A stretch of 64,000 nucleotides of DNA from assembly GCA_002483105.1 (NCBI GenBank), contig DLHG01000004.1:204581-268580 (forward strand), given 5' to 3'. This document shows positions 26,396 to 35,400 of the stretch, one piece after another. The stretch's first letter is position 1; every line of letters begins with the position of its first letter. A model generated the notes under the pieces. That model ran no database searches. It saw nothing but the letters and a program-made list of their open reading frames with translations, and was not told the DNA's origin. The DNA comes from Bacteroidetes bacterium UBA7674 (lineage in GTDB: Bacteria; Bacteroidota; Bacteroidia; Chitinophagales; Chitinophagaceae). A program made the position numbers and the translations under genes.

Positions 26396-27688
26396 CTATT
26401 TTATTTTCATTGCAGCTTCTATTTCTTCTACCGTTATCGGGATGCCTTTAAACAAGTCAACATTTCCTGTCTTCGTTATCCAGATATTGTTCTCTATACG
26501 GATACCCATTTGTTCTTCTTCTATATAGATACCCGGCTCTACAGTAAAGAGCATGCCTTCTTTTACAGCCTCAGTACGTGTACCAAGATCATGAACGTCT
26601 ATACCCAGGTGGTGGGTCACACCATGATAGAAATATTTGCGGTATGCCGGATCAGCAGGATCTTGATTCTTGATATCATTTTTAGTTATGAGACCCAGTT
26701 TCAATATTTGCTTTTCCATTTCCTGGTTCATTTTGCTCATATAGTCTGTGAAGACGATACCCGGCTTCAATAACTTTTTACCATAGTTGTGCGCATCAAG
26801 CACAGCGTTGTAAACATCCTTCTGGCGCTTGGTAAACTTACCATTCACAGGAATGGTACGCGTCATATCAGCACAGTAGTTGCCATATTCAGCACCAAAG
26901 TCCATCAGTATCAGTTCACCATCCTTGCACTCGCTGTTATTCTCTACATAGTGCAACACGCGAGCGCGGTCGCCGGAGGCCAGTATACAGCCATACGCAT
27001 GGCCGGTAGCGCGGTTACGCAGGAATTCATGCGTTATCTCTGCTTCTATTTCATGCTCCATCACACCGGGCTTAATGAATTTCATCACCCTGCGGAATGC
27101 TTTATCTGTAATACTCACCGCTTCCTTGGTTACGTCAATTTCTTCTTTGGTCTTTATCGCACGTAACTCTTTCATGATGCGCGCACTTCGCTCATAATTA
27201 TGCAGCGGGAAACGCTTCATAAAGTCGTGAACAAATATCAGGTCAGGGCGGAACAGTGCCGTATCCAGCCTGTCGTTTTCGTTGGTGTTCAGGTAAACAT
27301 TGTCGGCATTGTGCATCATCACCTGTAGCATAGCGTCTATGCTATCCAGCCATTGTATATTCTTAATACCTGAAATGGCAGTTGCTTCCTCTTTACGCAA
27401 CTTATGCCCTTCCCATTTTTCAAGATCAGCGTTCGGGCGCAGCAATACCAATACTTCTCTTGCAGACTGATCAGGATTATCCGGGAACAGTATTACCATA
27501 GATTTCTCCTGCACCACACCACTCAACCACACTACATCAGCATTGGCCTTATAAGTGTATATCGCATCACCATTGGTAGACAACACCTGGTTGCCAGGGA
27601 ATATAGCGATGGACCTCGGTTTCATCTTCTTCGCAAAACGCTGACGGTTTTGCGTGAACAGTTTGTTTGGTATCGGTAAGTATTTCAT
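26396..27688 (-). CDS. pepP: Aminopeptidase P family (Xaa-Pro) metallopeptidase
   Basis: 430-residue cytosolic M24B enzyme removing N-terminal residues preceding proline. N-terminal AMP_N domain (about 1-140), then the pita-bread fold with metal ligands in LILMDFGAEYGNYCADMTRTIP (Asp263, Asp274), the His of HGVTHHLGIDVHD, and Glu residues in FTVEPGIYIEEEQMGIRIENN. No signal peptide. Length matches E. coli PepP. Downstream of ychF but separated by terminator-like hairpins. Confidence 0.93.
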   Translation of the reverse strand: MKYLPIPNKLFTQNRQRFAKKMKPRSIAIFPGNQVLSTNGDAIYTYKANADVVWLSGVVQEKSMVILFPDNPDQSAREVLVLLRPNADLEKWEGHKLRKEEATAISGIKNIQWLDSIDAMLQVMMHNADNVYLNTNENDRLDTALFRPDLIFVHDFMKRFPLHNYERSARIMKELRAIKTKEEIDVTKEAVSITDKAFRRVMKFIKPGVMEHEIEAEITHEFLRNRATGHAYGCILASGDRARVLHYVENNSECKDGELILMDFGAEYGNYCADMTRTIPVNGKFTKRQKDVYNAVLDAHNYGKKLLKPGIVFTDYMSKMNQEMEKQILKLGLITKNDIKNQDPADPAYRKYFYHGVTHHLGIDVHDLGTRTEAVKEGMLFTVEPGIYIEEEQMGIRIENNIWITKTGNVDLFKGIPITVEEIEAAMKIK

Positions 27689-27699
27689 AATTAAGCCTC

Positions 27700-27835
27700 C
27701 TCCGCCCCCTAAAGGGGGAACTGTATCGAGGAATATTTTTTTAAGATGTCAATATTAAAACAAAACGCTAATCCCGAAAAGGGGATTTATTGCAAATCAA
27801 TATTAAAACAAAAATCCCTTCTTTGGAGAAGGGAT
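27700..27835 (-). terminator. Tandem hairpins downstream of ychF with a duplicated 17-nt tail
   Basis: Reading on the minus strand: hairpin ATCCCTTC/GAAGGGAT (27814-27835) followed by a T-rich tail, then a second hairpin AATCCC/GGGATT (27770-27787) followed by the same 17-nt tail TTTTGTTTTAATATTGA, then CCCCC/GGGGG (27705-27718). The 17-nt copies are at 27749-27765 and 27797-27813 (48-nt period), so a terminator unit has been duplicated. Confidence 0.65.
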
Positions 27836-27843
27836 CTGATATT

Positions 27844-28941
27844 TTATACGTTAAATCTGAAGTGGAGTACATCTCCGTCTTTCACAATGTATTCCTTACC
27901 TTCTATACGCAGGCGGCCATTCTCACGACAGGCAGCCTCGCTACCATACTTTACATAGTCTTCGTAAGAGATGGTCTCTGCTTTGATGAAGCCTTTTTCG
28001 AAATCGGTATGTATCACGCTGGCAGCTTGTGGCGCTTTCCAGCCCCGGTGTATCGTCCATGCACGCACCTCCTGCACACCGGCTGTGAAGTAGGTGATCA
28101 ATTCCAGCAGGTTATAAGCTTCGCGTATCAACCTGTTAAGGCCCGGCTCTGTAAGCCCGTATTCTGAAAGGAACAGTTCTTTATCTTCCGCGGTCTCCAG
28201 TTCAGAGATTTGCGCTTCGATAGAATTATTCATTACTATCACACCCGCACCCTCTTCTGTAGCTACTTTCACTAATGCTTCAGAGTATTTGTTACCTGTG
28301 TGTATAGAGCCTTCGTCTATATTGGCTACATAGAGTACAGGCTTCTGGGTCAGCAGGAATATATCAGCGATTGCGTCAAGTTCTTCACCTTCCAATTGCA
28401 AACCACGGATGTTCTTCCCCTGGAACAGATGTTCTTTACACTTCATCAGCACTTCCAGCACACCTTTAGCCTTAGGGTCGGCCTTTACCATCTTCTCTAC
28501 ACGTGCTATTTTCTTCTCTACGCTCTCCAGGTCTTTGAACTGGAGCTCGGTATCTATTATTTCTTTATCACTTACAGGATTGATTTCTCCCTCTTCACGG
28601 AGAATATTTTCGTCTTCAAAACAACGGATAACGTGCACGATGGCATCTACCTCACGGATATTGGCCAGGAACTTGTTTCCCAATCCTTCACCCTTGCTGG
28701 CGCCTTTCACCAGGCCCGCTATATCCACGAACTCGATAGTAGTAGGCAGAATGCGTTGTGGCTGCACCAGTTCCGCCAGCTTTGCAAGGCGCTCGTCAGG
28801 TACATCTACCTGGCCCACATTGGGCTCAATGGTGCAGAAGCGATAGTTGGAAGCCTGCGCTTTGGCGCTATTGCTCACCGCATTAAATAAGGTTGATTTT
28901 CCTACGTTGGGTAATCCTACGATGCCTACTTGTAAAGCCAT
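27844..28941 (-). CDS. ychF: Redox-regulated ATPase YchF
   Basis: 365-residue Obg-family P-loop protein that prefers ATP. G1 GLPNVGKSTLFNAVSNS, G3 FVDIAGLVKGASKGEGLGNKF, the NxxE-type G4 variant YVANIDEGS, a coiled-coil insert (about 125-200) and the C-terminal TGS domain (GWKAPQAASVIHTDFEKGFIKAE). Ribosome-associated; role in stress and translation known in other bacteria. Length is standard. CAAAATTA on plus (TAATTTTG on minus, 28962-28969) is a perfect -7 element 20 bases upstream. Confidence 0.96.
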   Translation of the reverse strand: MALQVGIVGLPNVGKSTLFNAVSNSAKAQASNYRFCTIEPNVGQVDVPDERLAKLAELVQPQRILPTTIEFVDIAGLVKGASKGEGLGNKFLANIREVDAIVHVIRCFEDENILREEGEINPVSDKEIIDTELQFKDLESVEKKIARVEKMVKADPKAKGVLEVLMKCKEHLFQGKNIRGLQLEGEELDAIADIFLLTQKPVLYVANIDEGSIHTGNKYSEALVKVATEEGAGVIVMNNSIEAQISELETAEDKELFLSEYGLTEPGLNRLIREAYNLLELITYFTAGVQEVRAWTIHRGWKAPQAASVIHTDFEKGFIKAETISYEDYVKYGSEAACRENGRLRIEGKEYIVKDGDVLHFRFNV

Positions 28942-28961
28942 GTCTCTTCAAAAAATTTGCG

Positions 28962-28969
28962 CAAAATTA
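28962..28969 (-). promoter_or_regulatory. -7 promoter element before ychF
   Basis: TAATTTTG matches TAnnTTTG, 20 bases before the ATG. Confidence 0.45.
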
Positions 28970-29012
28970 CGGAAATAAACGGGTAGGAACGAGTTAATAT
29001 TAAAGCAATTTG

Positions 29013-29759
29013 CTATTTCGCGTGATTATACCCCAGCTTCACCAGGTCCGCCTCCATTATTTTGAACACTTTCTCCTTAAATGCGGGCAGATCCTTCAAT
29101 TCCAAGCCTTTTGCAGAAACAGGTTCTAAATAGACGGCGCGGTTCTTTCCCGGCCAGAGTTTCCACCAATGGCTGTAATGCCAGCGGTCGGGGGTATCGG
29201 GGAAAAGGATGGGCAGTATATCCGTTTGCGCATTAATGGCGAGGCGGAAAGCGCCATCGTAGAATTCCTTTAGTGGTGTATTTCCTTCATTAAATGTTCC
29301 TTCGGGGAAGATGATGATGCTGCTTTCTTTGTGCAGCACACGCCACATCAGGCGCATACTGCGGGCACGGTTGTGTGCACTATCACGCTTGACTAATATC
29401 ACCACCTGCTTATAAATGAAGCCCAGCAGCGGTACACGAGACATCTCGTACTTACCCAATGCCCGGAAATAAAAAGATATCGCAGGGAATATAACTAATG
29501 TATCAAGATAGGAGATATGATTGGCGACGATCACATATTTATCGCCTGCTGGCTTTCTGCCCAGTATTTTCACCGGCATACCTATCAACCACAGCCAACC
29601 AATAGACCAATAACGGATGATCTTCCAGATAGTACGGCGTGCGGCTACACTGTTGAATAAAGCAACAATAAAGAATACAGGAAACGCAACCAATATGCAG
29701 ATAAGAAATGTTACCAGCACATAAGTAGTGTAAAAAGGCTGCAGAATTTTTCTCAGCAT
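29013..29759 (-). CDS. 1-acyl-sn-glycerol-3-phosphate acyltransferase (PlsC family)
   Basis: 248 residues with an N-terminal membrane helix (YVLVTFLICILVAFPVFFIVALF), the NHISYLDTLV box (NHxxxxD) and FPEGTFNEG acceptor-binding motif of the PlsC superfamily. Makes phosphatidate or acylates a related lysophospholipid at the inner membrane; phosphatidate is the CdsA substrate. Its ATG follows the stop of the upstream membrane protein by one base, so the two are translationally close and co-transcribed. Confidence 0.88.
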   Translation of the reverse strand: MLRKILQPFYTTYVLVTFLICILVAFPVFFIVALFNSVAARRTIWKIIRYWSIGWLWLIGMPVKILGRKPAGDKYVIVANHISYLDTLVIFPAISFYFRALGKYEMSRVPLLGFIYKQVVILVKRDSAHNRARSMRLMWRVLHKESSIIIFPEGTFNEGNTPLKEFYDGAFRLAINAQTDILPILFPDTPDRWHYSHWWKLWPGKNRAVYLEPVSAKGLELKDLPAFKEKVFKIMEADLVKLGYNHAK

Positions 29760-29760
29760 A

Positions 29761-30222
29761 TTACATTCCCGGGAATAAAGGGCGGGCTACTTCTTCCCTG
29801 AATGGCCATGGCACAGTAGCAACGATCACTATCACCGCTATCAGCGTGTACCAGAACATACGCTTGTAGCGCATAGCATCCGGCAACTTTACATTCTTGG
29901 CAGAGGCATAACCCAGGTGAATGAGAATGATACCTATCAGCATACCGGCAAGGTGCTCCACCGAAAAGAAGCGGTTGTATTTATTAGCCATTGCAGCTCC
30001 ATTGGATAGTACATCCAGCCAGCCTTTAGCATAGTAGAGGTATAGGCCTAACACCAGTTGTATGTCCGCACAGATCATCAGGAACAGCGACCAACGCTTG
30101 TCAGCTTTGGTAAAAGCTTTATTGCCACTCATACCGCTGATACCTTTTATCAGGGTAAGCAGGGCGAATAAAACAATAAACCAGCGAAGTAAATTGTGGA
30201 GGTGGAGCATACCTGTCTGCAT
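29761..30222 (-). CDS. Four-helix integral membrane protein, function unknown
   Basis: 153 residues with four predicted helices (LLRWFIVLFALLTLIKGISG; WSLFLMICADIQLVLGLYLYY; HLAGMLIGIILIHLGYASA; MFWYTLIAVIVIVATVPWPF). It contains MLHLHNLLRW near the start and SVEHLAGM; the His residues in helices recall cytochrome b-like proteins, and Bacteroidota homologues are sometimes so named, but heme binding is not shown. Either ATG 30222 or 30210 could be the start. Operonic with the acyltransferase (1-bp gap). Confidence 0.75.
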   Translation of the reverse strand: MQTGMLHLHNLLRWFIVLFALLTLIKGISGMSGNKAFTKADKRWSLFLMICADIQLVLGLYLYYAKGWLDVLSNGAAMANKYNRFFSVEHLAGMLIGIILIHLGYASAKNVKLPDAMRYKRMFWYTLIAVIVIVATVPWPFREEVARPLFPGM

Positions 30223-30267
30223 AGGAATATTTTTATTGCCTTAAAGGTAAGGTGTAAAATCGTAAAC

Positions 30268-30813
30268 TTACATACCCCAGTTCTCCCTAACACGTAACTG
30301 GCGTATCTGCTCCATATGGTGGCGGCCATGCCATGCGTAGAGGTCAGTCATTTGCCAGAGCGGCACATATTGTTCATGCTCGGGGTGGTAATAGGTTCTT
30401 TCCCAATCTTCGGGTGTCATATTGCGTAGCGCCTGTCCCCAACGGCGGTGCAATGCATGCAACAACGTGATAGAGACGTTAACCGGAACAGTTTCCACAT
30501 CAGGAAGTTCTGCCCAAAGCTTTTCTTCATATGGTTTTATTACGGGACTATCTTCAGTAAGTGCCAGCTTCAGCCTGATGTAGGCGTTCATGTGGCTGTC
30601 AGCTATGTGGTGTATCACCTGGTTCACTGTCCAGCCGCCGGGACGGTATGCAGTTTGTATCTGGTGTTCATCAAGGTTTTCGATGCAGAGGTCAAGCCAT
30701 CCGGGGAGGGCTTCAATGGCGGAGATCCATTCGTTCTGTAATTCAGTGTCGTAACGTTCCGGCGCTTCGTAACGGCCTATAGGATATCGTAACTGTTCAT
30801 GACTGTCGTCCAT
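30268..30813 (-). CDS. DinB-fold putative metal-dependent hydrolase / YfiT-type bacillithiol transferase
   Basis: 181-residue cytosolic four-helix DinB-like protein. The three expected metal-binding His are present: one in QVIHHIADSHMN (first helix) and two in YAWHGRHHMEQI; GGWTVNQVIHHIADS is highly typical of the YfiT/bacillithiol S-transferase branch. Length and motif order fit. The physiological thiol in this organism is not known from the window. Start at ATG 30813, directly behind the AT-rich leader repeat containing TACTTTTG. Confidence 0.8.
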   Translation of the reverse strand: MDDSHEQLRYPIGRYEAPERYDTELQNEWISAIEALPGWLDLCIENLDEHQIQTAYRPGGWTVNQVIHHIADSHMNAYIRLKLALTEDSPVIKPYEEKLWAELPDVETVPVNVSITLLHALHRRWGQALRNMTPEDWERTYYHPEHEQYVPLWQMTDLYAWHGRHHMEQIRQLRVRENWGM

Positions 30814-30815
30814 CT

Positions 30816-30850
30816 TACAAAAGTAAAAATTCAAAAGTCAAAAGTCAAAA
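30816..30850 (-). repeat. Low-complexity ACTTTTGA-type leader repeat, copy 3, with promoter match
   Basis: On the minus strand, TTTTTGACTTTTGACTTTTG-type sequence ends with TACTTTTG (30818-30825), four bases before the ATG at 30813. A TTTG at 30846-30849 lies 20 bp upstream of that element, giving a full -33/-7 match inside the repeat. Confidence 0.55.
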
Positions 30851-30882
30851 ATGCATATAAGTATTTATACACCTTATTAGCT

Positions 30883-30926
30883 GCAAGTAAATACTTGCTC
30901 TATATTAGGACGAAGCAAATGCTTCG
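30883..30926. repeat. Two adjacent short palindromes with compensating bases
   Basis: GCAAGTA-AA-TACTTGC (30883-30898) and CGAAGC-AAAT-GCTTCG (30911-30926). Both have the core AAGyAAATrCTT, where the paired T-A of one is C-G in the other. No T-run; probably a small dispersed repeat. Confidence 0.45.
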
Positions 30927-30936
30927 ACCAGAATAA

Positions 30937-30964
30937 AAAAGCGCCCTATTTTGCATAGGGCGCT
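30937..30964 (-). terminator. Terminator after the DUF4476 gene
   Basis: AGCGCCCTAT / ATAGGGCGCT with a 5-nt loop, followed on the minus strand by TTTTTT. Confidence 0.85.
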
Positions 30965-30987
30965 CAGTGCATTAATTTTATATCAAT

Positions 30988-31893
30988 TTATCTTCCGCTG
31001 ATGTACTTATTCAGTTCGTCTTTGCTTGAAGAGAAAGTGAAAGCATTTACCACTTTGAAATAGTTGTTCTGGTCAACCGTCTTGCCATAAGCGCATTTAG
31101 CGACATCCAGCTTAGATTGCTCGAAAGAGAATAGCTGGCAAAGCTCCAGTACCTGGTCGGAAGTTAAGCAATTAGAGCTGATAATGCTTTTAGCTGTGTT
31201 CACCCTTGATTCATCGAAGCTTTCATTTTCTATCGTTTGCTTAGCCGCCTGGAAGTCACTCCTTTTCATAGCATAGCAATCACTCACCACAGGCTGCCTG
31301 CTGTTGGAAGTATAGTTATCAGAATAAGAAGTAGTAGTTGTGGTTTGTGTGACTGTACCGTTCATCACTGGGTCGTTCACGTTTACATTTACATTCACTC
31401 CACCTACACTCATATTGGCATTTACATTACTGCCAACTGTAGTAGTCGTCGTGGTTTGTGAAACAGTGCTGCCACCCATAGTGCCTGCAGGATTGCCGTA
31501 GTGCATTACATACACATTAGACGGAGCCACGTAGCCCTGCACAACAGGTACTGCAGAAAAATACCTGAGTTTTGCCTTACCCGAACCGTCTTTCTTGATC
31601 TTATACGTTACATCAGCAGGAATACCTGAACCCGGATCTGTAACCGGAATGTTCTTGGTGATGTCGGCGATCTTATTGTCTTCGAATATGATCTTGGCGT
31701 TGTAATACGGTTGCTGCAGATCTTCGATACGCAGGTTGGTTTGCGCTACGTTGTTCTGGCGTTCGCCATTGAGTACCAGGAAGAACTTATCACCGTCTTC
31801 AGAGAAAATGGTGAGGTTACCTCCTACGATCGGTTGTGCCATTGAGAACAGTGGAACGGCACAGAGAATAAAAAGTAAAATTCTTGACTTCAT
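30988..31893 (-). CDS. Secreted DUF4476-domain protein
   Basis: 301 residues: signal peptide MKSRILLFILCAVPLFSMAQ, a beta-rich N-terminal part (about 25-150), a Thr/Asn/Val-rich linker with repeated QTTTTT and VNVNVN stretches (about 150-200), and a C-terminal DUF4476 domain (DCYAMKRSDFQAAKQTIEN...ISSNCLTSDQVLELCQLFSFEQSKLDVAKCAYGKT...) that is helical with four Cys. Bacteroidota-specific, function unknown. The frame stays open upstream to 32088 through a 21-bp DNA repeat, but the signal peptide fixes the start at 31893. Confidence 0.85.
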   Translation of the reverse strand: MKSRILLFILCAVPLFSMAQPIVGGNLTIFSEDGDKFFLVLNGERQNNVAQTNLRIEDLQQPYYNAKIIFEDNKIADITKNIPVTDPGSGIPADVTYKIKKDGSGKAKLRYFSAVPVVQGYVAPSNVYVMHYGNPAGTMGGSTVSQTTTTTTVGSNVNANMSVGGVNVNVNVNDPVMNGTVTQTTTTTSYSDNYTSNSRQPVVSDCYAMKRSDFQAAKQTIENESFDESRVNTAKSIISSNCLTSDQVLELCQLFSFEQSKLDVAKCAYGKTVDQNNYFKVVNAFTFSSSKDELNKYISGR

Positions 31894-31991
31894 AAAATAA
31901 TTTGAATTGCAAAGATGAATAAAATTTGGATAAATGGTCATAACCATAAAGTGTGCCAAAATTTTTTCTTTGGGGATTTTTATGCCTATGT

Positions 31992-32096
31992 CATAATGTG
32001 CCGGTGGATTGCCATAATGCGCCACCCCTGTGCCGTAATGCGTCGGAATTTTGCCATAATGTGCCGGTTTTTTGCCACGTTTTGCCATTTTGATTT
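31992..32096. repeat. 21-bp tandem repeat upstream of the DUF4476 gene
   Basis: Four full units start at 31992, 32013, 32034 and 32055, each of the form CATAATGYGCCGGnnnnTTGC, with a degenerate fifth from 32076. The period is seven codons and two helical turns; on the minus strand the units read HYGxxPA in frame with the downstream gene. Confidence 0.75.
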
Positions 32097-32159
32097 TTGC
32101 TAATTGCGCTCTGGTGGCTGATTTCGGGTATTTTGCGTTGGTTAGGGGCTACTTTTTTA

Positions 32160-32380
32160 ACCGCAAAGGCGCTAAGGTGCCAAGTTGGATATTCAGTTCA
32201 GTGTATATCGATATAAAGTTACGAAATGAGGGGGTGGAGGGCAAAAATTGATGTCCACATTGGCGGTGCCTTAAGCGAGTCACCCACCCCGGCCTGCGGC
32301 CACCCCTCCCTGAAAATAGGGAGGGGAGTCGATACTCGCGAGAGACCCTTCGACTCCGCTCAGGGTGACAGGTCTGTTTA
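32160..32380. repeat. Cluster of dispersed REP-like palindromes
   Basis: Intergenic stretch between the DUF4476 and nrdJ genes. It holds CCCCTCCCT (32303-32311) / AGGGAGGGG (32318-32326) and ACCCTTCGACTCCGCTCAGGGT (arms 32345-32349 and 32362-32366), both of types found scattered in many bacterial genomes. No gene is supported. Confidence 0.6.
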
Positions 32381-32384
32381 ATAA

Positions 32385-32415
32385 ACAAAAGCCCGGATGG
32401 GCGAACCAACCGGGC
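32385..32415 (-). terminator. Terminator after nrdJ
   Basis: GCCCGG (32391-32396) / CCGGGC (32410-32415), followed on the minus strand by TTTTGTTTATT. Confidence 0.6.
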
Positions 32416-32446
32416 ATAACACACTTGTTTTATTGTTTACAAATCT

Positions 32447-35400
32447 TTAGCTACAACCTGTGGTAGTGCCGCAGTTGGGGCACATGTAGCAGGTGCCATT
32501 ACGCATGGTAATGTTCCCACAGTTGCGGCAGGCAGGCGCATCAGCACTGGTGCCCATTAGTTTTTTTACATCAGCTGTATTTTGTTCCTGTCCGGCATTC
32601 ACGCGGGTTGGTGCTACCGGCGCACTCTTCGGTTTTTGCGCGGGCTGAGGTGCTGTCACTCGAACCTGTGATAGTTCCTGTGCCTGTGTATCTTCCTCAT
32701 GCAACATCTTGCCCGGGTCGGGTACGTGTACCAGGTCTGAACGATCGAGGTATTCGTATGCGAGGAGGCGGAACATGAAGTCGAGTACCGATGTTGCTGT
32801 TTTAATATTGGGATGTTCTACCACGCCCGATGGCTCAAAGCGGGTGAACGTGAATTTATCTACATACTCTTCCAACGGCACACCGTATTGCAGCCCTACA
32901 GAGATCGCTATTGCAAAGCTATTCATGAGGCTACGCATGGTAGCGCCTTCTTTGGCCATATCAAGGAACACCTCACCTATGGTACCATCGTCATATTCTC
33001 CTGTGCGGACGAACAGTGGCTGTCCGCCCACCTTAGCTTTGAAGGTATAACCATGACGCTTGGCCGGTAATTGCTTGCGCTCTACTATCCGGCTCAGTTG
33101 ACGTTTCAACTGTGTATCGGGGCTGGCCTGTACACGCTTGTTCACTTCTTCGAATAGTTCATCTACTGTCAGCTGGCCGAGGTCTACTATCTGGCTTGGC
33201 GCCGCTTCTTCTTCGGCGACACCTTCTTTCTTTTTCTTATCGCTCTTGTTGCTGAGCGGCTGACTGAGCTTAGAACCATCGCGATATAAAGCACAGGCCT
33301 TTAATGCCAATTGCCAGCTCAACTGGTAGCAATCTTTTATCTCGTCAACAGTAGCCTCATTAGGCAGGTTAATCGTTTTAGAGATCGCACCACTAATGAA
33401 CGGTTGTACTGCACCCATCATGCGGATGTGGCCATGTGCGTGAATGAAGCGCTGTCCTTTACGTCCGCATTTGTTGGCGCAATCGAAGACAGCCAGATGT
33501 TCTTCCTTCAGGAAAGGAGCACCTTCTATCATCATAGTTCCGCAGACGTAATCGTTGGCTACTTCTATCTCATCTTCGTTGAAACCAAGCGAGTCAAGCA
33601 GGTTGAAGTCAGGTGCGAAATATTGTTCCGGACTAAAACCTAAACGAGAAAGGCATTCTTCCCCAAGATTATATACGTTGAATACAAAGCCTATCTCAAA
33701 TGCGCTTTCTACTGCGGCATCCAGCTTCTTCAGTTCATCTGCGATGAAACCTTTTTCACTTAAAGATTGGTGATTGATGTATGGTGCACCTGCGAATGTT
33801 GCGTGGCCTTTAGCATACTTTACGATTGCATTCATTTGATCAGGTGTGTAACCTAAGTTTTTGAGTGCCGCAGGTATTGACTGGTTGATGATCTTGAAAT
33901 AACCACCACCTGAAAGTTTTTTGAATTTCACCAAAGCGAAGTCAGGCTCCACACCAGTAGTATCGCAATCCATCACCAGGCCAATTGTTCCTGTAGGTGC
34001 GATAACCGTAGCCTGCGCATTGCGGTAACCGTATTGTTCACCCATTTGCACTGCATCATCCCATGCTTTGGTAGCTGCTGTTAGCAGATAGTCCGGGCAA
34101 TATTTTGCATTGATACCAACCGGTTTCAATTCAATTCCTTCGTAAGCGTCTGCCGCGTCGTAAGCAGCAGCGCGGTGATTGCGCATTACTCGCAACATAT
34201 GCTTCTTGTTCTCTTCGTAGCGGGGGAACGCACCGAGACTTGCCGCCATCTCCGCAGAAGTTTTATATGCCACACCATTCATGATAGCTGTGATAGCACC
34301 GGCAATCGCACGCGCCTCTTCACTATCGTAAGGAATGCCGCTTACCATGAGCATAGAGCCGAGGTTAGCATAACCTAAACCCAGCGTGCGGTAGTCGTAA
34401 CTCAATTGCGCTACCTCCGGTGAAGGGAACTGCGCCATAAGCACGGAAATCTCCAGCACCACTGTCCAGAGGCGGGTCATGTATTCGAAGCCCTTTACAT
34501 CAAAGCTGTTATCTGCTTCATTGAAGAAGCGGCGGAGATTGAGTGAAGCGAGGTTACAAGCCGTATTATCTAAGAACATATATTCCGAGCAAGGATTGGA
34601 TGCACGGATGCGTCCACCTTCGGGGCAGGTATGCCATTCATTAATAGTAGTATCATATTGCGTACCCGGATCAGCACAGCGCCATGCGGCGTAAGATATC
34701 TTATCCCATAGCGCGCGGGCAGGCATTTTCTTCATCACCTTTCCATCGCTGCGCGCTGTCATTTCCCAATCCTCGTTATTGGCAAGGCGGCGGAAAAATT
34801 CGTTAGGTATACGTACAGAGTTATTAGAGTTCTGACCCGAAACTGTTTTGTACGCTTCGCCTTCATAGTCGGATGAATATCCCGCAGCTATGAGTGCGGC
34901 CACTTTCTTTTCTTCTTCTACTTTCCAGTCGATGAAGCTTTCTATTTCAGGATGGTCTAAGTCGAGGCAAACCATCTTGGCTGCACGGCGTGTAGTACCA
35001 CCGCTTTTGATAGCACCAGCAGCACGGTCGCCTATTTTCAGGAAACTCATGAGGCCACTGGAAGTACCACCACCACTCAGCTTCTCGCCATCAGCACGAA
35101 GGTTGGAATAGTTGGTACCGACACCCGACCCGTATTTGAAGATGCGGGCTTCACGCACCCAAAGGTCCATGATACCGCCATCGTTCACCAGGTCGTCTTC
35201 CACGCTTAATATGAAACAGGCATGTGGCTGAGGGCGTTCGTAAGCATTTTTAGAACGCTCCAGTTTGTTTGTCAACGGGTCTACATAATAGTGGCCTTGA
35301 GCCTTGCCATCAATGCCGTAGCTGTTGAACAGACCTGTGTTGAACCATTGCGGAGAGTTAGGCGCGCAACTTTGTTCGAGTATACTGTACACCAGCTCAT

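Noticed and set aside
31894..32088. N-terminal extension of the DUF4476 protein with HYG repeats as real coding sequence
   Set aside because: A good signal peptide begins at 31893 and would be internal otherwise; the heptad arises from a 21-bp DNA repeat. Kept as a repeat and a finding.
31992..32096. CRISPR array
   Set aside because: Units are contiguous 21-bp repeats without unique spacers, and there are no cas genes.
32149..32424. 91-codon minus-strand frame containing CHPERSRR-like sequence
   Set aside because: It is the translation of dispersed REP-like palindromes, a well-known false gene product; no start context or conserved domain.
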